A DNA stretch of 64,000 nucleotides from Dastarcus helophoroides (GCA_028583605.1 CM053327.1:29252626-29316625), one strand, 5' to 3'. Shown: positions 22,995 through 35,800, counted from the stretch's first letter. Notes: generated from the letters alone by a model not told the origin. Translations and numbers: made by a program.

Positions 22995-23345
22995 CGCGGA
23001 AAAAAACAGAAACCAAATACCAACAAATAAAAGAATGCATACATCAATCACCCATGGAAGCCTTAGGATATAAACAAGAAGCAAAAAAAAATCCTGAATG
23101 GTGGTCGGAGGAAATAGACGACAAAATAGAAATTGAAATACAGTTGTTCCCTGAAACCAAGAAAGATTTGTATTTTAATTTTTGAAGCTAACCAAGGACA
23201 AGTCCGTTCACAAAAAAAAAGAGAGAAAATAAAAGTCAAGAAAAAAGCACATGAAACCTGGCTTTGCAGAGGAAATCCAGAAGATACAATACACGATATA
23301 CAATAAAGAAGTAAGAAGAGTAGTTAGTAAGAGAAAAAATTCACA
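22995..23345 (+). pseudogene. Non-LTR retrotransposon fragment, endonuclease-RT linker
   Basis: Plus-strand reading gives IKECIHQSPMEALGYKQEAK and KNPEWWSEEIDDKIEI, then after an interruption KKKAHETWLCRGNPED and, in another frame, YNKEVRRVVSKRKN. This WW-E-EI / YNKEVRR pattern lies between the endonuclease and reverse transcriptase of one group of LINEs. It is interrupted at about 23128-23212 by a remnant of the family C hammerhead repeat. Probably the same family as 27992-28350 and 43196-45550. Confidence 0.7.
23128..23212 (+). repeat. Family C remnant, ribozyme part deleted
   Basis: Left part ATTGAAATACAGTTG...CCCTGAAACCAAG and right part AGATTTGTATTTTAATTTTT...ACCAAGGACAAGTCCGTTC are the two outer arms of family C joined directly, with the central hammerhead segment missing. 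Confidence 0.7.
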
Positions 23346-24120
23346 GATTTCGCAATCCTTGCAACCAACGGAGACATTGGAAATGATAACACCAAATAGA
23401 AACATAATTAACACTTTATTTAACATACAAGGTTATACAGGGTATTTACAAATTTCAAAGACAACGTTGGAAGTTGATTCGGAATGATAAATAAATGCGA
23501 ATTACGAAAAAAAATTAATAAAAAATGTTTACTTTTCGAATTGCAGACTTTCAAAGTTGTTATAAAAAATAATTTAATTAATCATTTCATAACCTCTTTA
23601 CCGATCGTGTTGAAATATGAAACCTTTATTTATTTAGATTATTAAGGCTAGAATCTTAGTGACGAAGACCCTTGTTTTATCCGACATCCTTTGTAATTCA
23701 CCACGACAATTATCTATGTATCTTCGAAGTAGTAAATAATAATAATTATATAAAATATGTATTGATTTACAACAATACGTATTACGTTAATTCTGTAATA
23801 AACCTTGTGTTATTTATTATTATTATTTTGTTGTTGCTTAATTCGTGAAGTTTAATATTGTATAATCTTAAGTATAGATTTTATCTCATCATTTTTATAT
23901 GTAATTATTCAAATTACAAGATGCTCTTTTTCAAAAAGTTTCGGACTATAAGGGCGAAGTACTCTATAGTTCGCCAAAATTGATTTTCCGATAACACCTT
24001 CCAAACATTTTTAGACGGGTCTACTGCATTCCGAATATTGGGCTAGAAATCTGAACTGCCGATGTCGATCACTATTCGGGTATTTAAATTGATTGTTGTT
24101 AAATATTCGAAGGAACAGTA
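23346..24120. other. No recognised feature
   Basis: A/T-rich. Small TTATTA runs near 23810. No gene or terminal repeats identified. Confidence 0.4.
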
Positions 24121-24507
24121 CACTATGAGGCGCCGTTCACAACATAATTATTTTTCATGAATATTTAATAAATCAAACAATATATGTAAAATTTTAAATT
24201 ATATATAGTTTCGTTCTTGAAATATACTTCATTTCTGTAAAAATGAATATTTATATTCTCCTGATAGAAATTTTACATAAATCTATTTAAATATTTTATA
24301 TGAAAGTTTTATGTGGTTTTAAAAATATTTATATAAACTGCGATACATGAAACGACCGTGAGAGGCGATAGTAGCCGCACGAATCGGGCATGGAGTATGG
24401 TATTTATATATCAATTTTATTTTTCGTTGTCGCCACCTGAATCTTGATTATATTTACATATTTATCAATAGCACTAAAATCTGACATAAAAAGTGACAGC
24501 ATGCTGC

Positions 24508-24544
<37 letters not shown>

Positions 24545-24862
24545 ATAATAATAAATAAATAAATAATAAAATAAAAAAAGTTTCAAACCTTAATTTAAGT
24601 TCCAGCGCTTCTAGCGCCCGCTACGGTGGTTTGATATATCACACTTTATATAAATATTTTTGAAATCACATAAAATCTTTATAAGAGATATTTAAGAATA
24701 TTTATATAAAATTTTTAACAGAAGATTAAAATATCCATATTCATTAAAATTAAATATACTGCAAGAAAGAAATAATATATAATTTCAAATTTAATATAAA
24801 TTGTTTGATTTATTAAATATTCATAAAAAATTATTATGTCCTGAACGGCACCTCATACTACA
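24121..24862. mobile_element. MITE-like element with about 225-bp inverted repeats
   Basis: Left arm from CACTATGAGGCGCCGTTCAC and right arm ending GAACGGCACCTCATACTA pair over about 225 bp (24121-24345 and 24640-24862), including the exact block GAATATTTAATAAATCAAAC. The central 300 bp has an (AAT)n microsatellite at about 24506-24575. No coding. The exact ends and target duplication are uncertain; TA is possible. Confidence 0.75.
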
Positions 24863-26080
24863 CACTTGTTTCAGTTAATAAATCTATTTAGATTATTTCG
24901 CATTGAAATCAGGATCATCGAAAAAAACATTAGAGGGCAGTTGAATGGCAAATTTATCAATCTTAAAAATTGAGGTTGGTTCTGTGATTTTGTTTATCTT
25001 ACTCCAGATCACACGTGAATTCGTTTAGATGTGATTTGATTCATATGGTACATTACTTCAAACTCTTTTAAAGAAAATTACAATTTTTTAACTAATGCTG
25101 AAGTAATGATGTTAGCTCGACACCCTGGATTTAACAACGCTGGACATTGTTTAAAGTTACTGCACCTATTTCTAATTAAAACTAGAGCTGTACTGGTTGT
25201 ACTGATTGCCATTTTTGCTTTGCATGATCGTTTAATTTTTCGGCTATTATGGGAATAAATAAAATTAATTCCCTTTTTTTGCCGAAAGCTCTAAAACCTT
25301 TAATACAGTTAATTAGTTGTCTTAGACCGGGTTGTGTGGTTTTTGTGAATTAAAAAATGTTTAGGACAGTTGGACCTGTTCTTTTATTTTAAAGCGATCT
25401 TGCATAATTAATTAATAATAATAATTAGCTGATACTGAGAATGATTCAATAACGTCACTTGAATCTCCCTCCACAGAATCGCAAAGATAATGAAATTTCT
25501 TAATATCAAAAATACGCTTGTCGTAATGAACTGAACACTTAGATGAATCTAAAAACGAAAATGGGAAGCGATAAGGGCTTTAATTTAGCAACATATATGG
25601 TATTTAATTATACTCGCGCCGTTTAATAATAATACATTTCAATTTATGTCAGTTACAGTTTTATCGGATGTTCAAATGTATCAAGTGTGCTCTACTTTTT
25701 TTTTAGAAGAGAACGTAGCGAACCCGGCACTCAATTACTTATTGATTATTTTGGTTGATCCCTCAAGGGTAATTTTGACGTCTTATTTATCCAGCGAGGT
25801 TAAAATTTTCTAATCTAAAGAAAATCCTCCAGAAATCTATTTTCTTTCACGTTTTTACGATGATTTGAATTACTAAGATACACAAATTTATAAAACAGTC
25901 TAGAGCAGTAACAATTTCCATTCTACATCCAAAAAATGAGAATTTTCCATCAGAAAGTTTGTTATGATAGCAATTCAAATGTATTAAAACCTTGCAGTTG
26001 TCAATCACTGATAATTTCTTTGGGATTTACGTTCATAAAAAATTTTCATTGTCAACTTATTGACTTTTTCATTTGAACGA
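24863..26080. other. No recognised feature
   Basis: A/T-rich sequence without identifiable gene or repeat boundary. Confidence 0.4.
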
Positions 26081-27180
26081 AACTCAAAATGTCGAAAATT
26101 TGTGAAAAATAGATTTGAAGTACTCTCTCCAAATTTTTACTCTTCTTTACAAAATTATGCGTTTATGCTTTCAAAATAATTATAAACACAAATTTTGGAC
26201 TTTTCCGAAATTTAATAAATTTTTTCCACAATTTCGACTTTTTTAAATTTTTACATCAAACTTGCAATTTTTGTGTTTTTTCTTAAAACTTCGGATTTCA
26301 AACGGATTCAAAATTTGAACATCAGTCTTGCGAGTCTAACCCAAGTTGTTGCATTAAAAAAATAAATATAGCGTATTTTCTTGAAATTATGACTTTTTTA
26401 CAAAATTCCTCAACCTTTCAAAATGTCATTTATTTTAATTGAACTGTCAATAAATATTTATGTTTTGTTTAAAATTTTTATGTTAAATAATAAATTCTAA
26501 ATATTTCTAAAGATTTTGACTTATTTTCGAAATTTTGACCTCAGCCTAAAAAATTCTTTAAATTACAAATATATAAAATCGAAAACTCAAGATTTTTTAT
26601 CGAAATTTTGAAACGTCAACTTTTTTTTCGAAATTTAAAACCCCCTTTTTTATTAAATCTGAGTGGTGGGTTGCCTCAAATTTTAAAATCCCAAAATTTA
26701 AACTTTACTTTCTACTCTTACAATAAAGGTTTCAACCAGTGTTAAAGCTTTAATTTTATATTTTTAAGGTTTTAAATTTAATCAAGACTCTTTTTTTTTT
26801 AAGAACACAAGTCATTTATTTAAAATCTTGACTTTAAATGAAATATTTTAATTTTTTTCAAATGATTTTGATTTAGTTGCAAAGTTTTATCTTTAACCTC
26901 AAAATGTTGACCTATGTTTTGAAATTTTAGAACATTATGAATTTTTTGAAATCCTGGAATATTTTCCTAAAATTGTCTATTTTTTTTACTATTTTTCTCG
27001 CAACTTTTCTGAATTCAAAATTTTGGCCTTATTTAGCTATTTTTTTTTATTTTCGACCTTAATATCGAAGTATTCGACTTGAGATTTCGAGTGAAAACTT
27101 GAATATTCAAATATTTTTTTTTCGACTTTTTTCTATTTTTAAGGTTATTTCTGCAATGTTTATCTTTTCTAAATTTACAA
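26081..27180. repeat. Low-complexity TTTTGAAATTTTCGA-type tract
   Basis: Irregular runs of T, A and short TCGA/GAAATTT motifs without long open frames. The same texture fills 33-36, 39.8-42.8, 49.5-52.8, 54-57 and 60.6-64 kb, usually inside hAT-like elements. No terminal repeats were found here. Confidence 0.7.
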
Positions 27181-27990
27181 TTTCCATTAGCCAAGTTTCT
27201 TCTGAAAGATTATTTTTAAAATTGAAATATACTCGTATAACCAAATAGACTACGAAATAATTTAAATCAAAATAATATTAAGGCATCTATGCTCATGGCT
27301 CTTGAAAGAAATATTTTAATACAAAGCGAAAACAATGAAATATTAAAATATATTTAATCTACAAGCAAAAATTTGTCAACTTTATTGTAAAAGTAATTTA
27401 CATTTATTTGAGCCGTAAAAATTATAAGTGCAGATATTTTACCACATTCGTTTACTGAGTACTTCAAGACAGTACGTGAATTGGATTTAGGGTAAGAGTT
27501 TACAGCATAATAATGGAATTATAACCCCTCACTAAAGGGGCGCTGACTTGGGTAACCCGTGTAAACTTCAGAACTTTTAAGTTTGCGCATCTTTACATGC
27601 TCACAATACCGCCTACTGTGTTCAGTTTTTGTTAGTGGTGTTTTCGTACTTAACTCACTAGATTCTCTATTTTCAATCTCTCGTAAACGTTTTTTACGCT
27701 CTCAATATGTCTTACACTTTTCGCTATTTTTCATACTCTTAATATCCATAGCTGATAGCCTTATCCAATGAAACGTCACTGGGTTAAACGAATATGGTGC
27801 ACTGCGGTGAACTGTAAACTTAACATTCTCTCATAGAGTGTGTGAATATGTCGGCCTCTCGACGCCGAGAGCGCTCGACTGGCGATCCGAGTATGTCCGA
27901 CCGACCGACACCTTGTTCTTCAAGCTTGAACGAAAACCCGAAACTTCACCCCATATCTCAACATAAACATTTCCAATGTTAAAATGAAAC
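27181..27990. other. No recognised feature
   Basis: Contains a GC-richer patch at 27840-27920 (GACGCCGAGAGCGCTCGACT). No product recognised. Confidence 0.35.
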
Positions 27991-27991
27991 T

Positions 27992-28350
27992 TGGGAGGAG
28001 ACATGTGAAGCAGTAGAGAGATGCTTAGGAGGAACGAGAATAAGAGAGGCATGGAAAACAATTAAAGGTACAAGAAAAGAAAGAAAAGAGGGAACAAATC
28101 TAAACCTAACTGGTCAGGAAGAATGGAAAAAACACTACCAGATGTTATTAATGAAAAAAAACAGAGGGGTTTAAGAGGAACCTTGACGAAATTCTAAGCG
28201 AACGGGACCCAAATGTAGAAAGCATAAGTAGTAGAGGAAGGTAGAAGGATATGAAAAACGAAAAAGTTACAGAGCCGGGAAACATCCCCATTGAGTTAGT
28301 GAAATGTGGTCCGACTAGTCTACTAGAAAGATTAACAGACTTGTTTAACG
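27992..28350 (+). pseudogene. Non-LTR retrotransposon fragment, pre-RT region
   Basis: Plus-strand reading: WEETCEAVERCLGGTRIREA, WKTIKGTRKERKEG, EEWKKHYQMLL, stop, then after shifts TEPGNIPIELVKCGPTSLLE and RLTDLFND. This is the region leading into the reverse transcriptase. It is cut off at 28350, where an unrelated LINE begins. Confidence 0.78.
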
Positions 28351-28351
28351 A

Positions 28352-28715
28352 TTGATTCTCAAATGTCTGAAGGAGAATAGAATCATCTCGGACAGGCAAT
28401 ACGATTTTAGACAACAACGTTCCACTGGAGATCTACTGGCCTATGTTACTCATATCTGTAACTCAGCTAGGGAAAACATGGCAAGGCTAGGATTGTGGCA
28501 TTGGATATCTCAAAGGCCTTCGACAGAGCCTGGCACCGATCTCTTCTCGCCAAATTAACATCTTATGGTCTTCCTCCTGGATTCTGTCATTTAATATCCA
28601 ATTTTCTCGCTGACAGATCTCAGGCCGTCGTCGATGGCATCTCATCCGAGACCCTGGGGTGCCTCAGGGGTCTGTCCTGTCTCCTACTCTGTTTCTCTTA
28701 CACATAAATAATCCC
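28352..28715 (+). pseudogene. LINE reverse-transcriptase module, copy 1 of 3
   Basis: Jockey/I/CR1-group reverse transcriptase. Reads ILKCLKENRIISDRQYDFRQ, then QRSTGDLLAYVTHICNSA, and after a shift VALDISKAFDRAWHRSLLAK, GLPPGFCHLISNFLADRS and PQGSVLSPTLFLLHIN. It stops just before the YADD motif, where copy 2 starts in frame. Confidence 0.88.
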
Positions 28716-29945
28716 TCAGTCAAGACTCGGACTATATTTGTAGATGCACGAAATTCTTGTAAACAGGTTATTGACGAGGCAAAAGGTGATTTCGATCGTA
28801 AAATGCACCAGAGGCTTATTAACTGTCCGAACAGTTCCAGGTCCTTTTGGGGATTTGCAAAGTCGATTAGAAAGAATTTTACACCTTCAAATTTTCCACC
28901 TTTACTCGATGAAAATAGCAATATTGCTACTACCTCCAAGGAAAAGGCTGACATGTTAGCCTTAATGTTTGCTGAAAATTCCAATCTTGATTCTCGAAAC
29001 GCAGAACCTCCTATTCCCCGTAAGGTTGGCATGTCGATACCTGAAGTTATTTTCAGTCAATGCTCAATCAGGAAAATTCTCCTTGAGCTCGACACCTCGA
29101 AAACTTCTGGCCTTGATGGTATTCCCGCTATTGTTCTTAAAAAGTGCGCCCCAGAGTTGGCTCCTGTCCTAAGCAAATTGTCCACACTCTCTTACAACAA
29201 AGGTGTATTCCCTAACATCTGGAAATCTGCTAGAGTGCAGCCTGTCCCTAAAAAGGGAAAAAGGAATCTGGCTAACAACTATTGTCCTATATCTTTGTTA
29301 CCCGTTATATCTAAAGTGATGGAAAAGGTTATCAACATCGCGATTCTCAAATATCTGAAGGAAAATAGAATCATCTCCGACAGGTAATACGGTTTTAGAC
29401 AACAACGTTCCACTGGCGATCTACTGGCATATATTACTCATATCTGTAACTCAGCTATGGCAAAACATGGTGAGGCTAGGATTGTGGCATTGGACATCTC
29501 AAAGGCCTTCAACAGAGTCTGGCACCGATCTCTTCTCGCCAAATTAACATCTTATGGTCTTCCCCCTGGACTCTGTCATTTAATATCCAATTGTCTCGCT
29601 GACAGGTCTCTTCAGGTCATCGTCGATGGCACCTCATCCGAGACGCGGGGGTGCCTCAGGGGTTTGTCCTGTCTCCTACTCTGTTTCTGTTACACATAAA
29701 CGATCTCTTAGCTTCAACTTCCAATCCTATATACAGCTACGCAGATGATAGTAGCCTTGTGTCATCTTTTTTCTCCGACAAACCTTTATCCGTCGCTGCT
29801 TCAGATCGACTAAGGAAACAGCAGATACAGATGATTAATCGGGATCTCAAAATCATTCTGGAATGGGGTAAAAAAATCTGGTCGACTTCATGCTTCAAAA
29901 ACTCGGATCGTGGTTGTCTCTTAGAAAACATCAACGGATAATGCA
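28716..29945 (+). pseudogene. LINE reverse-transcriptase module, copy 2 of 3 (pre-RT to YADD)
   Basis: Starts upstream of the RT core: CPNSSRSFWGFAKSIRKNFT, SKTSGLDGIPAIVLKKCAPE, ARVQPVPKKGKRNLANNYCP, ISLLPVISKVMEKVI. A TAA at 29385 replaces Gln before YGFRQQRSTGDLLAYIT. Motif A follows as VALDISKAFNRVWH: the first (catalytic) Asp is kept and the second is Asn. After a shift comes PQGFVLSPTLFLLHINDLL and the catalytic SYADDSSLVSSFFSDKPLS. The last part, LKIILEWGKKI, shifts frame and ends in a stop. Copy 1 is joined in frame to the start of this copy, giving a 242-codon frame (28659-29387) that is a chance fusion. Confidence 0.88.
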
Positions 29946-29974
29946 ACAAACATACTAATTGTCGGTAAAATCTT

Positions 29975-30640
29975 TCCATGGCATTGGATATTTCAAAGGC
30001 CTTCGACAGAGTCTGAGATCGATCTCTTCTCGCCAAATTAACATCTTATGGTCTTCCTTCAGGACTCTGTCATTTGATCTCCAATTTTCTCGTTGACAGA
30101 TCTCTTCGGGTCGTCGTCGATGGCATCTCATCCGAGAAATTTGCGACTACTGCAGGGGTGCCTCAGGGGTATGTCTTGTCTCCTATTCTGTTTATGTTCA
30201 ACTTCCTATCCTATATCCGGCTGCACAGAAGATAGTAGCCTAGTGTCATCTTTTTTCTCCCACAGACCATTTTCTGTTGCTGCTTCAGATCGACTAAGAA
30301 AACAGCAGATACATATAATTAGTCAGAATCTCCAAATCATTCTGGAATGAGGTAAGAAAAATTTGGTCGACTTCAATGCTTCAAAAACTCAGGCCGCGGT
30401 TTTCTCTAAGATAACATCAAGGGATAATGCAACAAACATACCAATGGACGGTTGAATCCTCCCGATGGGATCTAATCTGCCTATCCTAGGAGTGAATGCG
30501 AGCACCAACCTCTCTTGGGACGATCATGTGAGCGCCATTGCCAAATCCGCCTCTCAGAGGCAGAGGCTTTCTTTTTAGAGCTAAAAAAATACTTCACATC
30601 TTATCAGCTACTCACACTATACAAAGCTCAAGTTAGGCTC
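29975..30640 (+). pseudogene. LINE reverse-transcriptase module, copy 3 of 3 (motif A to thumb)
   Basis: Resumes at ALDISKAFDRV, then RSLLAKLTSYGLPSGLCHLI and VPQGYVLSPILFM. A deletion has removed most of the YADD motif (remnant CTEDSSLVSSFFSHRPFSVA). Downstream are LGVNASTNLSWDDHVSAIAK, SASQRQRLSF and KKYFTSYQLLTLYKAQVRLT, the connection region of the same LINE. Several frames are used. Confidence 0.85.
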
Positions 30641-31156
30641 ACACTTTTATCGAAAATTTGTGATTTTGAGGGGCGTTATTTAAAGTTTGCACTCGGGTGG
30701 CTGATGGTACACTATGGGACTGGTTGCTACTACTTAAAAACACCTGAAGTTAATTAATTTTGACAACTTTGCAACAATTCAATTTATTTTAACCATTTGA
30801 ATGTTTCCCGTTCCACAACTTATTACAGTTTTCATTATACTTATATTGTTTCACTTTGCAAATGAAAAAATAAATTGTTGTAACATAAATTCTAGAATAA
30901 TTGTCGCTATTGACAAATCGAATTTCTTTAAGTGCATTAAATATTCATTAATTAAATAGAGCATTGCGGTATTTGTTTACTGTCATAGAAAGAAGTTATT
31001 GTGTAAGAAACATCCGTATTATATTAAAAAATAAAGGTTAGCTATGGGTGTGCACTTCTCATTAATTATGTGCATTGGCTTAATAGGTGTGAGTATTTTA
31101 AAACACTTTAAGGTACTGAATAGCAACAGCAAAAAGGCCAAATTACTGAAAACTTA
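30641..31156. other. No recognised feature
   Basis: A/T-rich flank between the LINE fragment and a family C repeat. Nothing identified. Confidence 0.4.
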
Positions 31157-31298
31157 GTATCTCTCTGAAGATGATAGCTTGGCTATCGAAACGCGTTAGA
31201 GCAACCTTTGTTGTGTTTTTTAATCTTTCTTGGTTTCAGGGGACAAGATTTGTATTTCAATTTTTAAAGATAACCAAGGACCAGTCCGTTCCACAAAA
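31157..31298 (+). mobile_element. Family C hammerhead repeat, single arm
   Basis: One arm of the repeat: hammerhead, AACCTTTGTTGTGTTTTTTA, TTGGTTTCAGGGGACAAGAT, TTGTATTTCAATTTTT, then ACCAAGGACCAGTCCGTTCC. Other copies carry the same blocks in foldback form. No left arm or target duplication was seen. Confidence 0.8.
31161..31201 (+). ncRNA. Hammerhead ribozyme motif, type C copy 1
   Basis: CTCT, CTGAAGA, T-GATAGC-TTG-GCTATC, GAAACGCGTT, AGAG. Stem I is 4 bp (CTCT/AGAG). Stem II is a perfect 6 bp with a 3-nt loop, after one unpaired first position. The core CUGAAGA...GAAA is complete. Stem III is the palindrome ACGCGT. Cleavage would follow GTT. This is the best-preserved type C copy. Confidence 0.72.
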
Positions 31299-32300
31299 CG
31301 GCTAACCCCCGCCGACTTTGTCAACGTAAGGTGCAAAAAAGTCATATTTCAAAATAAAATAATTTCTTATTGGATTTTAATAAAATTATACATTTAAAGG
31401 TCCGCGCTCCTTATTCCAATAGCTGTTAGAATGGCAGATGGCTCGCAATTATCAGCCATAAATATTGCGTTTCTATTTTATATATTCGGTATTATAATCT
31501 CAAATAAAATGGTTTGCTCAGTTGAGTTCTTCGCACTAAAAAGTTGAGTTTTATTGGGATAAAAATCCACTAGAAAGTACCCCTAAAAATACCCTATATT
31601 TTAGTAAAAGCTTCATGAAAATCGATTAAGCAGTTTCCCCGATTATCCCGGACAAAAATCAGTCGACAGACACGATAGACACTAAGTCGCTTCAATTTTA
31701 TTAACATAGATACACCCCACAATAACTCACTGGAAGACAACAAAGTCAAACTTTGTTCCAGTGCAATATAATTTATTACCTTTCTCTTAGATACTATAAA
31801 AAATTTTCATTGTATCCGCTGTAAATATTTTTCACTTTACCTTCTTTCATTTTGAAGGTCGTAGTCTGAGAACCTCCTCTCACATTATAAGTTATCGATA
31901 AAAAAACCTGATCCTATCAATTAAAGTTCCACCCATTGTTGATTAAATACGTTTAACATTGTTAAGGTTAATTTTATTAAAAGTTGAACCATATAAAACG
32001 CGAATATTTACCTATAAGGTAACACTGCAACAAATTTTAATAAGAACAAAATCAACGATAATAAAATCCAGTTTTGAATCTTATTTAAATCTCACTTGGC
32101 AGCTTAAGTGCCTGTTTTTGGGTACAAATTAGCATTTAAGGTTTATTAATAAGTTAAAAAACGATGGCTATCAATTCGGATAAACCAAATTAAAGAGGAT
32201 AAGAACACTCATATTACTTGACAGAAAGTTTTTTAAAGCAACAAATCAGCAGTAATCATAGCAAACAGTTTTTAGAATGTTAGATCTTCGCTGCGTAAGC
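31299..32300. other. No recognised feature
   Basis: A/T-rich; no coding or repeat boundary recognised. Confidence 0.35.
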
Positions 32301-32675
32301 GAGACCCCAGACTACACTACTCGAATTTTAGTATAGATTGTCCGCGTGGATACAATAACACAAATCCACAAGTCGCTTTCCAGTAGATTTTCTAAGCTGA
32401 AGACTTTTTTTAACGCGATGAATGCAACGGAGCTTTAGCCAAAGGCATCTAGAGTACTAGACAGTCGGAGACAGAAAATTCCTGTGCGGGCCAGCTTGAC
32501 ATAGTGAGGACCTCTGTCTACGGGGACTCCTTTTTCTGTAGAACTTCCAAGTTATGGAACTTGTTATTGAAAGGAATTTTCCCCAAAAATTACAACCCAT
32601 CCTTGTTTAAGAAGGCGGTTCATCGCCATCTATCCTTGTTTCCGCATCCTACTCGCAGTGCTTTGAAAGCATAAT
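32300..32675 (+). pseudogene. LINE C-terminal tail
   Basis: Plus-strand reading near the end gives TSVYGDSFFCRTSKLWN, then KGIFPKNYNPSLFKKAVHRH and LSLFPHPTRSALKA before a stop. This is the C-terminal end typical of LINE ORF2 proteins (S..G.SFF.RT..LWN.L). A related tail is at 57205-57375. Upstream sequence to 32300 is probably the same element but too decayed to read. Confidence 0.75.
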
Positions 32676-32880
32676 GAGGTTACCCTTTGCGAATGGATTA
32701 AACTTTAAAAAAAAGAGGGGGTAGAGAGTAAAAAAACTGCTTTGTTACCATTACTTCAAGGAGTTTTCCTAACGTGGAGAATGAAGCATCGAAATTCATA
32801 ATTTCAGATGACGATTACGCAAAAATTGTACCGTTACAAATCCTTATATTTTACTATTTTATTCACACAATAATGTATAT

Positions 32881-35800
32881 CAAGGATAAGCAACCTTTTT
32901 TACAGCGGGCCAATTACAATGCTAAAAATTTTGCGCGGGCCGCATGTGAACAAAATATGAATGCTGGGGCGCTTGCACCCCCTGGTTCATGCAGCAAACT
33001 GAAAATTTGTATGTATTCAATTGGAGGACTTTCTAATTCTTCAGAATTCATCCTTTCCTTGAAACATGTTTTCAGAATTTTTACCTTTTTCTCAAATTTT
33101 GTATATTTTTTTATAAAATTTAACTTTTTCTTTGAAGATTTCGCACTGATTCATGAAATGTGCCTTCTTTTTTCAAACATGACTGCTAAAATTTTGAATT
33201 TAAAAGTTCCTCGTTTTTTTTCTGAAATTTCGTCATTTCTCGAAATTCGACTTTTCCTAAAAATTTCGCCTTTTTTGATTCTGAAAATTTCAGATTGTTT
33301 ATTAAAATTTCCTTTTTTTTCGAAATCCGGTCGATCTTTTGACAAAAAGGTATATATTTTAGAAATTTAAAATTTTTGTTACAGGACAAACCTTTCTTTG
33401 TAAATTTCAACGCTATTTTAATCCTAATTTCTGGTAGTTTCAACTTGTTTGTGGAAATTTCAATGTCTTACCACAATACTTGACATTTTCTGACGCCTGT
33501 TGAAGCAAGGTATGGAGCCTGTCTTCCTCTGACTCGTCCACAGAGTCCAGAGAAAATAAATATTTGATTTTCATCTTAAAATTTACTCTTCTTCTGAATT
33601 TCGAAGTTTCACTAAGATTAAATGCTTTTTCCCAAAATTAAGATCTATTTTGCAAAATTTCTCTTACAATATCGTCTTTTTCTCGGGATTTTGGCTATTT
33701 TTTTGACTTTTTTTTAATTTAACTTTCTGTGGGCAATTTTTTGTCCATTTCAAAGTTTTCTCGAATTTTTGTTTCAAATTCCTATATTTTTCTGAACATT
33801 TACTAAAAATTTTGATCTTTTAGATTCTGATTTTTTTAGAAATTCTGACTGGTTTCCTAAAATTTGACTTTTTCAGGAAATCTTGATCTTTATCTAAATA
33901 TCCGATATTTAATATTTCAATAATTTTTTTCTTTTTTTTTGGTAAACTCGTCTTTTTTTTCGAATTTCGAATTTTTCTAAAATAGTCTTTTACCTAAAAT
34001 TCGGCTGTCCCTCAAAAGTTGTCTTTTTCAAACTTTCGATTTTGTTTTCAAAATCCTACTTTTTGGACTTTTTCGAAAATGGTTTACTTATTTCAAAATT
34101 TTGACATTTTCTTGAATATTTGTCTTCTTTAATAAACTACGACTGTTAGATCAAATGGTTCTGAAAATGTTCGCTTTTCTGATGTTGCGAAAAATATTTT
34201 TGGGGATTTCGAGAAAAATTTCTTGTAAATTTAACATCTTTACTGAATTTTAAATTTTCAGAACAATGTTTTTGAATCTTGCGATTTTTCTTTCTTAGAG
34301 TTAGATTTTTTTTGAAAACTGCGTCTTTTCACAAAATTAGATTTCCAAAAATTTTGATTTTTTTTTAAATTTTGCACATTTCTCGAGTTTTTGAGGAAGG
34401 TTAGGTTTTTTTTTTCAATATGATTTATTGAAAATTTCAACTTCTTAAATTTCCCTTTTAAAATTGGACCTTCTTTTGGAAATTTGAAATGTTTCCTAGA
34501 AAGTTCAATATTTTTTGGTAATTTGTAACGTAATTTTCAAAAATCCTGAATTTGTTTCGAAGTCTTTGTTTTTTCTGATTTTTTAATAAATGTTCGATTT
34601 TTCTCTTAAAATTTACTCCTTTTCTGAATTTGAAAGTTTCACTAAGATTAAATGCTTTTTCTCAAAATTGAGATCTTCTTTGCAAAATTTCTCCTAAAAT
34701 AACGTCTATTTCTCGGGGTTTTGACTATTCTTTTTTTACTTTTTTTTATTTAACTTTCTTTGGACAATTTTTTATCCATTTCAGAGTTTCCTCGAATTTT
34801 TTAATTCCGATATTTTTCTGAACATTTACTAAAAATTTCGATCTTTTATATTCTGACTTTTTTAGAAATTCTTACTGGTTTCCTAAAATTTGTCTTTTTC
34901 AGGAAATCTTGATCTTTATCTCAATATCCGATATTCAATATTTCAATAATTTTTTTCTTTTTTTAGTAAATTTGTTTTTTTTTCCAAATTTCGAATTTTT
35001 CTAAAATAGTCTTTTATCTAAAATTCGCCTGTTCCTCAAAATTTGCCTTTTTCGAAATTTCCATTTTGTTTTCAAAATCCTAGTTTTTGGATTTTTTTAA
35101 AAATGGTTTATTTATTTCAAAATTTTGTGATTTTCTTGAATATTTGTCTTTTTCAATAAACTACGACTTTTAGATCAAATGGTTTTATGGTTCTTAAAAA
35201 GTTCATTTTCTGTTGTTGCGAAAAATATTTTTGGGGATTTCGAGAAAAACATTTTTTGTAAATTCAACATCTTTACTGAATTTTAAATTTTGAGAACAAT
35301 GTTTTTGCATCTTGCGATTTTTCTTTCTCAGAGTTGGACTTTTTTTTGAAAATTGCGTCTTGTCACAAAATTACATCTTTGAAAATTTTGATTTTTTTTT
35401 AAATTTTGCACATTTCTCGAGTTTTTGAGAAAGGTTAGGTTTTTATTATCAATACGATTGATTGAAAATTTCAATTTTTTAAATTTTCCTCTTAAAATTG
35501 GACCTTCTCTCGGAAATTTAGGAAGTTAGGAAGAATCTAGGAAGTTCAATAGTTTTTTGTAATTTGTAACGAAATTTTCAAAAATCCTGATTTTTTTTCG
35601 AAGTCTTTGTTTTTTCTGATTTAAAAAAAATTTTATTCCCGAGAATTTCAACTTGTCCAAAATTCATGTTATTCACCAAGTTTTGACTTTTAACTCAAAA
35701 TTCAATTTTATCTGTTTCTGGACATTACCATTTAAAATGGATTTTTTTCCAAAGATTTAGTCTTTTTCATAAAATTCTTTTATTTTTTTTTAAATTGGAT

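Noticed and set aside
32774..33370. 198-codon frame overlapping the left end of a hAT-like element
   Set aside because: It spans the target duplication and terminal repeat and runs into low-complexity Phe/Lys text, so it is not a conserved gene.
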